A stretch of DNA of 64,000 nt from TM7 phylum sp. oral taxon 349 (GTDB lineage Bacteria; Patescibacteriota; Saccharimonadia; Saccharimonadales; Saccharimonadaceae), in contig CP072328.1 in the NCBI GenBank assembly GCA_018127705.1, positions 1 to 64,000 of the forward strand, written 5' to 3'. The notes beneath the pieces are model-generated. The model was not told the DNA's origin, did no database searches, and saw only the letters and a program-made list of their open reading frames with translations. The translations under genes were made by a program, and so were the position numbers. Position 1 is the first letter of the stretch, and each line of letters opens with the position of its first letter. Shown here piece after piece: positions 8,820 through 16,728 of this stretch.

Positions 8820-10112
8820 CTAGTCTTTCTTGAGCAGCTCTTCTACGACTCCGGTATCATTCCATGGGACGCGCTTACCGTTAACAACGCGATACACCTC
8901 ATGTCCCATACCAGTGATAAGCACCGTGTCGCCTCTCGTGGCGAGGTGAAGCGCTTTTGCGATTGCATCACGTCTATCGGGAACCTCGATTGTTTTTATT
9001 GCACCGCTTCTTACGCGTTCTATGCCATCGTAAACCATTTTACGAATTGTTGCTGGATCCTCATTGTAACTCTCTTCATCGGTCAAAAAGATGCGATCGG
9101 CAAGGCGTGCAGCGATTTCTCCCATAATTGGGCGTTTTTCCTTGTCGCGGTCGCCCGTTGCGCCGAAGACGAGTATTACGCGGTTTTTTGTAATTGCTTT
9201 AACGGCAGTGATAATTTTCTCAAGTCCATCTGGTGTGTGCGCATAGTCAACGATCACGTCATACGGCATGCGGACATTAACGCGTTCAAATCGTCCCGGT
9301 ATGCTTTCAAGGTTTGCGACACCTTCAATAATATCCTTCAATGATATACCGAGCAAATATGCGGCACACACCGCGGCGGTCATATTATATACATTAAATT
9401 TGCCTGGTAAATTTGTGGCCAGCTCTAGCTTGGTTTGATGGTCAATCGTAATGTGCGCTTCTGTCCCTTTGCGGTACAACTTCACGCGATCAATATGCGC
9501 TTCAGCATCAGCGTGTTCGCCGTAGGTAATTTTTTGAGCTTGTGCGGGGAATGCATTGAAATATTTAAACCATTCATCGTCGCGGTTTAACACGATATAT
9601 TTTGGATTTTGTGCAAACAGGCGGCTTTTTACCTCGGCGTATGCATCCATCGTTTTGTGGTAATCTAAATGATCTTGCGTCAGATTGGTCATAATTGCCA
9701 TTTCAACTGGTACGCCTTCAAGCTTATGCTGATGGATTGCATGGCTTGGAAATTCCATCACTACGAAATCAACGTGTGCTTTTTTCGCGTGGCGGAAGAA
9801 TTGCTGCATTGTTGCCGTGCTCGCGACAGTGGCATTCAAGTCGTTGCGCTTTGCTTGCCCTGCAATCTCAATCGTTGCAGTGCTGAACATAGCTGTCGTG
9901 TAGCCGGCTTCTTTTAAAATTTCGTTCAGGTAATTAACCGTCGTTGTTTTGCCGTTCGTGCCGGTCACGGCGATGACACGAAGGTGTTTTGCCGGATTGC
10001 CATACTGTATACGTACCAGCCGGACGCGCATTTTGCGGTACCATTCCTCCAGCCGATGCACCGAACGAGCAGGCAGCATTGTCCGTACGCCTCTCACTAA
10101 CGTCTGCTTCAT
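8820..10112 (-). CDS. MurE-like Mur ligase (UDP-MurNAc-tripeptide synthetase type)
   Basis: 430 residues, cytoplasmic, predicted to add the third amino acid to a UDP-MurNAc peptide for peptidoglycan. The ATP-binding loop TGTNGKTTT is at about residue 50, followed by the central-domain landmarks TNLTQDHLDYH (near 155) and the ligase C-terminal domain starting at RFERV, with VIVDYAHTPDGLE (near 290) and FGATGDRDKEKRP. Typical MurE has its P-loop near residue 110, so the N-terminal UDP-binding domain is mostly missing. The DNPR motif that selects diaminopimelate is replaced by SYNEDPA, so the amino acid added cannot be named. A TACGAT box ends 6 nt before the ATG. Divergent from tsaD. Confidence 0.8.
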   Translation of the reverse strand: MKQTLVRGVRTMLPARSVHRLEEWYRKMRVRLVRIQYGNPAKHLRVIAVTGTNGKTTTVNYLNEILKEAGYTTAMFSTATIEIAGQAKRNDLNATVASTATMQQFFRHAKKAHVDFVVMEFPSHAIHQHKLEGVPVEMAIMTNLTQDHLDYHKTMDAYAEVKSRLFAQNPKYIVLNRDDEWFKYFNAFPAQAQKITYGEHADAEAHIDRVKLYRKGTEAHITIDHQTKLELATNLPGKFNVYNMTAAVCAAYLLGISLKDIIEGVANLESIPGRFERVNVRMPYDVIVDYAHTPDGLEKIITAVKAITKNRVILVFGATGDRDKEKRPIMGEIAARLADRIFLTDEESYNEDPATIRKMVYDGIERVRSGAIKTIEVPDRRDAIAKALHLATRGDTVLITGMGHEVYRVVNGKRVPWNDTGVVEELLKKD

Positions 10113-10187
10113 AGTCCCATCGTACCACTTTTTACCGCGAAACCGCTAGCGTCCCGGCGCGTCTCTCGGGGTGGTATAATAAGGTTG

Positions 10188-11279
10188 ATGAAAATTTTGG
10201 GAATTGAGTCAAGCTGCGATGAAACGGCGGCGGCGGTCGTCGAGGACGGTTTTTGCGCGCTATCCAGCGTGGTAAACTCGCAAATTGACATTCATGCGCA
10301 ATACGGCGGTGTTGTGCCAGAAATAGCCGCGCGCAGTCATATTGAGGTGATAAATCCGGTTATCCGCGAGGCGCTAACGCGGGCACAGTGTAGTTGGGAT
10401 GATATTGATGCGATCGCTGTCACCTACGCGCCCGGTTTAGTTGGCTCATTACTGGTCGGTGTACTTGCCGCTCGGACGCTAGCAATCTTACATAACAAGC
10501 CGCTCTATGCGATTCATCATGTTGAAGCGCATGTGTATGCAAATTTTGTTACTGCAAGCAAAGATCCGGCATTACATGTACCGTCAAAGCAGCCGGCATT
10601 TCCCCTGCTCGCACTCATCGTATCGGGCGGGCATACGCAACTGGTGCTGTTTCATGGCCATGGCGATTATGAATTGCTTGGACAGACGCAAGACGACGCT
10701 GTTGGCGAGGCTTTTGATAAGGTCGCGAAAATCCTTGGACTCCCCTACCCTGGCGGCCCGTCAATTGCCGCTGCTGCTGAGCATGGCGACCCCGAAAAAT
10801 ATCATTTGCCAAAGGCAAAGCTTGATAATCCGTATAATTTTTCGTTCTCCGGGCTTAAAACGGCCGTTCTACGGGCAGTGCAGCACGCAGTAGGTAAAGA
10901 CTTCACATTTCCATCACACGAGCTACCAAGGCTCGTAAATGACGTTCAGCGGGCAGATTTTGCGGCGAGCTTTCAGCGCGTAGCGGTTGAAACTCTAGTG
11001 GAGCGTACGCTGCGTGCGTATAGCGACTTTGCGCCGCGGTCGGTCGTGATTGCTGGCGGCGTGGCGGCGAATCAGGAACTGCGGCGTCAACTATCAGCCC
11101 GCTTGCCGATTGCGATTGAATATGCGCCGATGAAATTCTGTACAGATAATGCAGTGATGATTGCTACGCTCGGGTTTTTCCATGCTCAGTACGGCACGCC
11201 TGCCGATCCTTACGCTCTTGATGTCATTCCAAGTTTATCTATGGTAAATACAGCTTGGAACTCTACAAAGGTGTTGTAA
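10188..11279 (+). CDS. tsaD: tRNA N6-threonylcarbamoyladenosine transferase TsaD
   Basis: 363 residues of the TsaD/Kae1/YgjD family, which transfers threonylcarbamoyl to A37 of ANN-decoding tRNAs. The N-terminal ILGIESSCDETAAAVV motif, the metal-binding HHVEAH (near residue 110), SGGHTQL (near 147), and the C-terminal VVIAGGVAANQELR and FCTDNAVMIA motifs are all present, so the enzyme looks functional. TATAAT at 10175-10180 lies 7 nt before ATG 10188, favouring this start over an in-frame TTG three bases upstream. Its stop codon abuts the ATG of the next gene, which supplies the TsaC substrate-making step, so these two form a t6A operon. tsaB and tsaE are not in the window. Confidence 0.96.
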   Translation: MKILGIESSCDETAAAVVEDGFCALSSVVNSQIDIHAQYGGVVPEIAARSHIEVINPVIREALTRAQCSWDDIDAIAVTYAPGLVGSLLVGVLAARTLAILHNKPLYAIHHVEAHVYANFVTASKDPALHVPSKQPAFPLLALIVSGGHTQLVLFHGHGDYELLGQTQDDAVGEAFDKVAKILGLPYPGGPSIAAAAEHGDPEKYHLPKAKLDNPYNFSFSGLKTAVLRAVQHAVGKDFTFPSHELPRLVNDVQRADFAASFQRVAVETLVERTLRAYSDFAPRSVVIAGGVAANQELRRQLSARLPIAIEYAPMKFCTDNAVMIATLGFFHAQYGTPADPYALDVIPSLSMVNTAWNSTKVL

Positions 11280-11870
11280 ATGGCACAACTATTTACCTCT
11301 GTTACCGATAAGAAATTAGCTACGTTGTTGCACGGTGGTGCGATTGGCGTATTGCCAACCGATACGGTGTATGGCTTAGTGTCAGTTATTGCCCCTCAGC
11401 CGATCGAGCGTTTATATGCTACAAAACCGCGTCAGTCGCACGCCGGTACGATTATTGCAGCGTCGGTTGATGATTTGATCGCACTTGGGCTTGATGAGAC
11501 AGCCTTACAGCATGTTTCGCATTTGTGGCCGGCGCCTCTGAGCGTAGTGATTGCGGCGCAGCACATTCCTGAGTTCTTGCGTGAGGAACGTGGCAGCCTT
11601 GCGGTTAGGATACCAGAAGATGAAGTATTGCGATCGCTCTTACGTGAGACTGGTCCACTTATGACAACAAGCGCGAATAAACACGGTGGAAAGACGGCGG
11701 CGACTATCGCGGAAGCACAGCGTATTTTTGGCGATTCCGTTGATTTTTATGTTGATGGCGGCGATTTGAGTAACCGCCCGCCTTCAACGATTGTTATGGT
11801 AGACGCCCGCGGAACTATAACGGCACTTCGCGATGGAGCTGTGCCGGTACGATCGCTTGGTGATGTTTAG
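11280..11870 (+). CDS. tsaC: L-threonylcarbamoyladenylate synthase (TsaC/Sua5/YrdC family)
   Basis: 196 residues, the length of a single YrdC domain (no Sua5 C-terminal domain). It should make threonylcarbamoyl-AMP from threonine, bicarbonate and ATP for TsaD. Family landmarks are GGAIGVLPTDTVYGLV near residue 20, RIPEDEVLRSLL near 110 and the TSANKHGG nucleotide/threonine-binding segment near 130. The usual KxR-type motif appears as YATKPRQSHAG. It starts directly after the tsaD stop with no spacer. The last 4 bp overlap the end of the convergent FemAB-like gene. Confidence 0.93.
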   Translation: MAQLFTSVTDKKLATLLHGGAIGVLPTDTVYGLVSVIAPQPIERLYATKPRQSHAGTIIAASVDDLIALGLDETALQHVSHLWPAPLSVVIAAQHIPEFLREERGSLAVRIPEDEVLRSLLRETGPLMTTSANKHGGKTAATIAEAQRIFGDSVDFYVDGGDLSNRPPSTIVMVDARGTITALRDGAVPVRSLGDV

Positions 11871-12844
11871 TGTTTGATACGTCGAATTATCTTTTTAGCG
11901 GTCGGCAATAACCCTGCCCAAATACTGTACAAGGGGCTTAACGGATAATCGTATGTACCAGCGAGCATGTCGTCGTGATTAGCAAAGCCGCGCTTGAAAT
12001 TGCTGATACCGTCATTGAGCAGCCCATTCATGTCGTAACGGCTAATCCCCCACTCCCTGCACTTGCGGATGGCAAACCACTTCAGCGCGTAGTTTGCACG
12101 TAGTGCCTGTCCGCGCTCATTCATGCCGCCGTATAGCTCAAAAGCCGTTTCCTGACTGGCGGCGAGCCAGACGAATGCGATCGGCTCGCTGCCTTCATAG
12201 GCGGCAAAAATAAGAGACGAGTCACCTAGATTGATGTGGACATCACGGTAATATTGATCGTCGTGAAGGGCAAAATTGGCACGCTTTGCTGTTTGGTGAT
12301 AAATTTTAAGTAATTTTTCGACATCATCCATTGCTTTGATGCGGCGCAATGTAATTTCCGCGCGTTCTGATTTACGGATATACTGGCGCGTCTTTTTCGT
12401 CATTGCAGCAAGCAATTCCTCTTCGCTGTGGTGCAAATCTAAGATTAACGTTTTTGGAATCAGGATCGTATTTGATGATCGCCGCCATCCCGCTACTCCT
12501 GGAACTGATTTCGTATCAGGCTCAACAGTTAGCAGCGTACCGGGCAGATGGTGCGATACGTAGGCCGTAAGCGCTTCATATACTGCCGCAGCATCCCCTT
12601 CCCTACACACTGGACCGCGCGGTACGTAACAGAGGCGGCGAAAGGGCTTTGGCAATATTCGCTCTAAAATTTGCGCGGCACCGACAATCCCTCCCTGCTG
12701 GTCGGTAAATAGTACGCGATGCGCGTGCCAGTTGTGCATTGATTTCACTTCGCCCCATCCCCATAGCTGAAGCGGATGTCCGCCTAGGTCGTATATCACT
12801 TCGTTCCACACCGTTGACTCGGCACATTCATTCCCTTGTAGCAT
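11867..12844 (-). CDS. FemAB-like peptidyltransferase (peptidoglycan bridge formation)
   Basis: 325 residues with the double-GNAT layout of the FemXAB family, which adds amino acids from aminoacyl-tRNA to the peptidoglycan stem peptide. Typical segments are WGWGEVKS, LCYVPRGPVC (near residue 80), the helix-rich KKTRQYIRKSERAEI, and the second GNAT part SLIFAAYEGSEPIAFVWLAAS with LYGGMNE and YDMNGLL. The start is set at ATG 12844 because TATACT ends 6 nt upstream; a 46-residue upstream extension would run through the valS leader and looks noncoding. It is divergent from valS and convergent with tsaC. Together with the MurE-like ligase it suggests the organism makes its own cross-bridged wall. 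The amino acid added is unknown. Confidence 0.85.
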   Translation of the reverse strand: MLQGNECAESTVWNEVIYDLGGHPLQLWGWGEVKSMHNWHAHRVLFTDQQGGIVGAAQILERILPKPFRRLCYVPRGPVCREGDAAAVYEALTAYVSHHLPGTLLTVEPDTKSVPGVAGWRRSSNTILIPKTLILDLHHSEEELLAAMTKKTRQYIRKSERAEITLRRIKAMDDVEKLLKIYHQTAKRANFALHDDQYYRDVHINLGDSSLIFAAYEGSEPIAFVWLAASQETAFELYGGMNERGQALRANYALKWFAIRKCREWGISRYDMNGLLNDGISNFKRGFANHDDMLAGTYDYPLSPLYSIWAGLLPTAKKIIRRIKH

Positions 12845-12869
12845 ACACCCAGTATACACGGAGTTATGG

Positions 12870-13013
12870 TATAATGAAAAGGAACACAAACACGTGAGAA
12901 AATAAACGGTACAGGGATAACAGAGGTGAGGACGCTTGTGACGAGCGAATCCTGGGTTATCTTTTTGGTTTTTATTTTTCACGTGAATAACCTAATGAAT
13001 AAGAAGAGCCGAT
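12870..13013 (+). promoter_or_regulatory. Promoter and structured leader of valS with terminator-like hairpin
   Basis: TATAAT at 12870-12875 would start a leader of about 130 nt, unusual among the mostly leaderless genes here. Inside, GATAAC (12916-12921) pairs with GTTATC (12956-12961), AGGA (12929-12932) with TCCT (12950-12953) and CGCT (12933-12936) with AGCG (12944-12947). This hairpin is followed directly by TTTTTGGTTTTTATTTTT, a terminator layout. A competing long stem pairs 12891-12906 (starts CACGTGA) with 12971-12985 (ends TCACGTG), 15 bp with one bulge, and would absorb part of the T-run. I infer a transcription attenuator for valS. No T-box core or long leader peptide is visible, so the signal sensed is unknown. 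Confidence 0.6.
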
Positions 13014-15569
13014 ATGAATTTAGCAAAAGCTTATACACCGAATGACTACGAACCAACAATCTATGCGATGTGGGAGAAATCGGGTGTTTTTGCGCCAAAA
13101 GGCGAGGGCGAGCCGTATGCGATCGTCATGCCGCCGCCAAATGCGAATGGCAATTTGCACGTTGGGCACGCGCTCGGGTCGGCGATCCAGGATATTTTAG
13201 TACGTTATCACCGAATGCGCGGCTATGATGCTGTGTATATTCCTGGGGCAGATCATGCGGGCTTTGAGACGTGGGTAGTGTACGAACGCGAACTTGAGAA
13301 GCAAGGAAAGACACGGTTTAATTTTGACCGCGAAGATTTGTACGCCCAAGTATGGGACTTTGTGGCGGCGCGGCGCGGCGATATGGAATTGCAGCTGCGC
13401 GCAATTGGCGTGAGCGCCGATTGGGATCATTTAGTGTTTACACTGGATGAAAAGGTGATCGACACAGTATATGATACGTTTGAAGCGATGTGGCGCGATG
13501 GACTTATCTACCGTGGCGAGCGCATTGTGAATTATTGCACCAAACACCAGACAAGCTTTTCGGATTATGAAGTTGTCTATAAAAATGAAAAGAGTAAGCT
13601 TTGGAAAATTGCCTATCCGTTAATTGATAGGGTAGGGGAGATTATTATCGCAACAACGCGCCCAGAAACATTATTAGGCGATGTGGCGGTGGCGGTTCAT
13701 CCGGATGATGAGCGCTATAAAGATCTAATTGGCAGCAAAGTGCAGTTGCCGATTGTACATCGCGAAATTCCGATCATCGCCGACGAATACGTCGACCGTA
13801 CTTACGGGACGGGCGCGGTGAAGATTACGCCGGCGCACGACCCGAACGACTTTGAAATTGGGCAGCGGCACAACCTTAAAACAGTGCAGGTAATTAATTT
13901 TGACGGTACTATGATAAATGTACCGGCGCAGTTCAAAGGGTTGACCGTTGAAGAGGCGCGTAAACGCGTGCTAACAGCACTTGATATTGACGAATTACGT
14001 CGCGGTGAAGAGAACATTGAGCATCAAGTTGGGCACTGCTATAAGTGCGGCACAGTGATTGAGCCGCTCGTTAAAGAGCAATGGTTCGTGAAAATGCGCG
14101 GGTTGGCCGATCGGGCGATTGCAGCGATTCAAAACAGCGACGTGACCTTCACGCCAGCAAATAAAGGTTCGGTTGTTATTAATTATCTAAAGGATATTAA
14201 GGATTGGAACATTAGTCGCCAAATTCCGTGGGGAATTCCAATCCCAATGTTCCAGTCGCAGGATAATTTAGATGATTGGCGCTTCGATCGCCGTGTTAAT
14301 CAAAAGCAGATTGTTGTAGATGGTACAACATATCGTCGCGAAGAGGATACGCTTGATACGTGGTTTAGCAGTAACCAATGGCCGTACATCACCACCGACT
14401 ATCTAGCAAAAGGCGATTTAAGCCGCTTTTATCCAACGGCGGTCATGGAGACGGCTGGTGATATTTTGTTTGTTTGGGTGGCGCGCATGATTATGATGGG
14501 CCTGTATCGCACCGATAAGGTACCGTTCCGTCACGTGTACTTGCACGGGCTTGTACTTGATGAAAAGGGCGTGAAGATGAGTAAAAGCAAAGGTAATGTC
14601 ATCAATCCGATGGAATACGTATCGGAGTATGGCTCTGACGCGTTGCGTATGGGTGTGATTTCGAGTCGTAGCGCTGCGCAGCCGCAAGCCTTTAATACTG
14701 GTAAAGTTGTCGCGGCGCGTAATTTCTGCAATAAGCTATGGAACATTGCACGCTACATTGAAGCATCTGTTGCGGACGAAACGCCCGCGGCTGAGCCGAT
14801 TCCGCAGTCGTTGGCGGATCATTGGATTTTGAGCCAACTTAGTGAGGCGCAGCAGCAGGTTGAAAAACAACTCGAAAGCTATCATTTCGCTGAAGCTGCT
14901 GAAACGATTTACCATGTTGTATGGGATGATGTCGCCGATTGGTTCGTTGAAGTAAGCAAAGTTGAGCAGAATATCAACATGAACGCGTATGTTCTTGACG
15001 CTGTTCTGCGCTTATCGCACCCATTTGCGCCATTTGTGACTGAGACAATTTGGCAAGCATTGCCATGGCATGATACGATCCTAGCGGGTGAAGCGTGGAT
15101 AAAGCCTGCCAAATACGATGATATCGCCGCTGGGCAGTTTGGCCGGCTGAAAAATTTAGTAAGTGAAGCACGCTATGTGATGAGCGAGCTGCCGGGTAAT
15201 AAGCGGTATGGCATGCTATATATGGATGACTCGCTCGTAGCAGATAATGCTGAGTTGATTCAAAAGCTTGCGCGCGTGAAATCAGTTGAGCACGTCGATC
15301 AGGCGAGGGGATTACGCTTAGCAGCAAGCGGGCGTGACGCGTGGCTTGATTTAGACGATGATACGCTGTACGAGCATCAAACAAATTTAGAGAAGCGTTT
15401 AGCAAACGTGCGTCAACAGGTAAAGACGCTCGAGACACGCTTAGCAAATGAAAATTACATAGCAAAAGCGCCGGCTCATCTAGTAGAAGAAACTCGTCGC
15501 CAGTTAGCTGAAGAGCAGGCGCTTATAAAGCGTCTACAGACCGAGCTGCAGGTTATTGCGCGCAGTTAG
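13014..15569 (+). CDS. valS: Valyl-tRNA synthetase
   Basis: 851 residues of class I ValRS. The HIGH motif appears as NGNLHVGHALG near residue 47, the CP1 editing domain carries ATTRPETLLGD near 215 and the TYGTGAVKITPAHDPND block near 265, and the KMSKSKGN loop is near 525. The C-terminal part has an anticodon-binding helical domain and an arm of about 65 residues predicted as coiled coil (LEKRLANVRQQVKTLETRL), typical of ValRS. The start ATG has AAGAAGAG at suitable distance. The long leader upstream suggests regulated expression. The stop overlaps the 3' end of the convergent small gene by 4 bp. Confidence 0.96.
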   Translation: MNLAKAYTPNDYEPTIYAMWEKSGVFAPKGEGEPYAIVMPPPNANGNLHVGHALGSAIQDILVRYHRMRGYDAVYIPGADHAGFETWVVYERELEKQGKTRFNFDREDLYAQVWDFVAARRGDMELQLRAIGVSADWDHLVFTLDEKVIDTVYDTFEAMWRDGLIYRGERIVNYCTKHQTSFSDYEVVYKNEKSKLWKIAYPLIDRVGEIIIATTRPETLLGDVAVAVHPDDERYKDLIGSKVQLPIVHREIPIIADEYVDRTYGTGAVKITPAHDPNDFEIGQRHNLKTVQVINFDGTMINVPAQFKGLTVEEARKRVLTALDIDELRRGEENIEHQVGHCYKCGTVIEPLVKEQWFVKMRGLADRAIAAIQNSDVTFTPANKGSVVINYLKDIKDWNISRQIPWGIPIPMFQSQDNLDDWRFDRRVNQKQIVVDGTTYRREEDTLDTWFSSNQWPYITTDYLAKGDLSRFYPTAVMETAGDILFVWVARMIMMGLYRTDKVPFRHVYLHGLVLDEKGVKMSKSKGNVINPMEYVSEYGSDALRMGVISSRSAAQPQAFNTGKVVAARNFCNKLWNIARYIEASVADETPAAEPIPQSLADHWILSQLSEAQQQVEKQLESYHFAEAAETIYHVVWDDVADWFVEVSKVEQNINMNAYVLDAVLRLSHPFAPFVTETIWQALPWHDTILAGEAWIKPAKYDDIAAGQFGRLKNLVSEARYVMSELPGNKRYGMLYMDDSLVADNAELIQKLARVKSVEHVDQARGLRLAASGRDAWLDLDDDTLYEHQTNLEKRLANVRQQVKTLETRLANENYIAKAPAHLVEETRRQLAEEQALIKRLQTELQVIARS

Positions 15570-15910
15570 TCAAGAATTGGTAAATTAGCGTTGTCAAACG
15601 CGTGGCGTCCGCCTTCTTCAAGAACGGCAAGAATACGCTTGTGATGGCGGCGATCCGGCGCGATGCTCGGCGACTGGTACGTGAAACTATGTGATAGCAT
15701 TGAGCTGCTCGCATCGTGGTCGGAGTGTGTATGCGGCGTACGCGCCTCACTAATTGCTTTTACATCTAGCGAGGTTAGTTTGCTTATCTTTGCTTGCTTC
15801 GCTGTTTCGATGACATGCTCAACATGGCTGTCGTGCACTGCAACACCGCTAGTGATACACAGACTCAGTGTGGCGATGAATATTCGGGCTATGTAGTCAA
15901 AATATGTCAT
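15566..15910 (-). CDS. Small hypothetical protein with N-terminal hydrophobic segment
   Basis: 114 residues. The first 26 (IARIFIATLSLCITSGVAV) could be a signal peptide or a membrane anchor. The remainder is His/Ser/Arg-rich (TPHTHSDHDASSS) with no recognised fold and ends in HAFDNANLPILD. No convincing ribosome binding site or -10 box is seen close to the ATG. It fills the gap after valS and its stop overlaps the valS stop by 4 bp. It could be a real small secreted or anchored protein, but a chance frame is not excluded. Confidence 0.4.
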   Translation of the reverse strand: MTYFDYIARIFIATLSLCITSGVAVHDSHVEHVIETAKQAKISKLTSLDVKAISEARTPHTHSDHDASSSMLSHSFTYQSPSIAPDRRHHKRILAVLEEGGRHAFDNANLPILD

Positions 15911-16264
15911 AATCTATTGTTTTTTTGTTTAGTAGTGGTGTGATATTTAATTTAGCATAAACTTTATTAAAAGTCAATAGCATGATATGGTTAATTTGTT
16001 GATGAGTTTAGAAAAAACAGTACAGCGAGACGATGCCTGCTTCGTTTATCTGTTGCTGGATAGCGCCTCTTGTACGGGCAGAGTCCAGTAAGCCCCAACT
16101 CCGTAAATAACATAAAATCAGAGTACACCTAAACGTTGCATAAAACATAACACCAACCGCTTTACCTGTAAGAAAGTCCCTTACGTCTACCATGCCAAAG
16201 GTTAGCAACAATAAAAGTATTGATTACTACAGTAAATAGATCATAAGGTCATTAGTTAGTGTAA

Positions 16265-16570
16265 GTCATCATATGGTAGCTAGATGGTTGCATGGTAGAC
16301 TATTTGGGATAGTTTCTCCTGGCTTTCGTAGTAGTCTATCAGATACCGTACTAGATATCCCCTCAATGCTATACTGCCAGCTGAGAGTATAGCATAGATA
16401 AACACCATATGAGAAAGTTCTATGGGTAACGTAGTGGCTTAGCTAAACCACTCAACTAACTACATGAACTATGCAAATGAATGGACGGCAAGAGCTAACT
16501 ACTCAGAGCTAATTAACGATCCATCAGATTACTTGCGCTTTACACTTGTTCCACGTTAGTTGGCTGAACC
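16265..16570 (+). mobile_element. IS1595-family remnant (transposase C-terminal part)
   Basis: Translated pieces match the intact transposase in order: HMVARW near 16269 (compare PTVARW), KHHMRKFYG near 16397-16424, and EWTARANYSELINDPSDYLRFTLVPR ending in TAG, read in two stretches from 16480 to 16560 (compare EWMARANRPKLFEDPMTYLRFTL). The right end TTAGTTGGCTGAACC (16556-16570) mirrors the GGTTCAGTCAACTAA end of the intact copy. Frameshifts and stops make it inactive. The left end is not recognisable; 15911-16265 holds no other gene that I can support, though it may contain the eroded 5' part. Confidence 0.75.
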
Positions 16571-16598
16571 TCTTTTTTCATTAAACGAGGCCACCTGC

Positions 16599-16652
16599 TA
16601 TGATATATACATGGCATTATTCGCTAGCATCCATCATCATTTCCATCTCTGA
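16599..16652 (+). CDS. His-rich leader peptide MALFASIHHHFHL
   Basis: A 13-codon frame starts at ATG 16611 and stops at TGA 16650-16652. TATGAT at 16599-16604 is exactly 6 nt before the ATG, matching the leaderless promoter layout of many genes here. Four of the last seven codons are CAT (His), three of them consecutive, with TTC (Phe) between. The stop codon touches the first arm of an antiterminator hairpin. The position, length and codon run resemble classic leader peptides of attenuators, where ribosome stalling at the run decides between two RNA folds. The feature range includes the -10 box. Product is probably not functional in itself. Confidence 0.65.
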   Translation, partial: YDIYMALFASIHHHFHL

Positions 16653-16703
16653 CGCAGGAGGTGTGTTGATGTTGTGATATACCTCCTGCGTTAGGAGGTT
16701 TTT
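16652..16703 (+). promoter_or_regulatory. Attenuator: antiterminator and terminator sharing one arm
   Basis: ACGCAGGAGGT (16652-16662) pairs perfectly over 11 bp with ACCTCCTGCGT (16681-16691). The same ACCTCCT (16681-16687) alternatively pairs over 7 bp with AGGAGGT (16693-16699) around the loop GCGTT, followed by TTTT, an intrinsic terminator. The two folds exclude each other. A ribosome halted on the His codons (16632-16646) would leave the first arm free and allow the antiterminator; a ribosome reaching the stop codon would cover it and let the terminator form. This is inferred from base pairing alone. The regulated gene is the S66 peptidase that starts 26 bp later. Confidence 0.7.
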
Positions 16704-16728
16704 GATTGTAAAATTTTGAAAGGATAAT

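Noticed and set aside
12874-12897. Leader peptide MKRNTNT before valS
   Set aside because: Its ATG overlaps the -10 box, so it would not be transcribed.
12845-12982. N-terminal extension of the FemAB-like gene
   Set aside because: The extra 46 codons run through the divergent valS promoter and leader and a leaderless promoter box fits ATG 12844.
12882-13013. T-box riboswitch before valS
   Set aside because: The AGGGTGGNACCGCG core is missing and the leader is too short for the usual stem I plus antiterminator.
16008-16211. Minus-strand 67-residue frame
   Set aside because: Situated in probable eroded IS DNA, no ribosome site or -10 box, and no recognisable motif.
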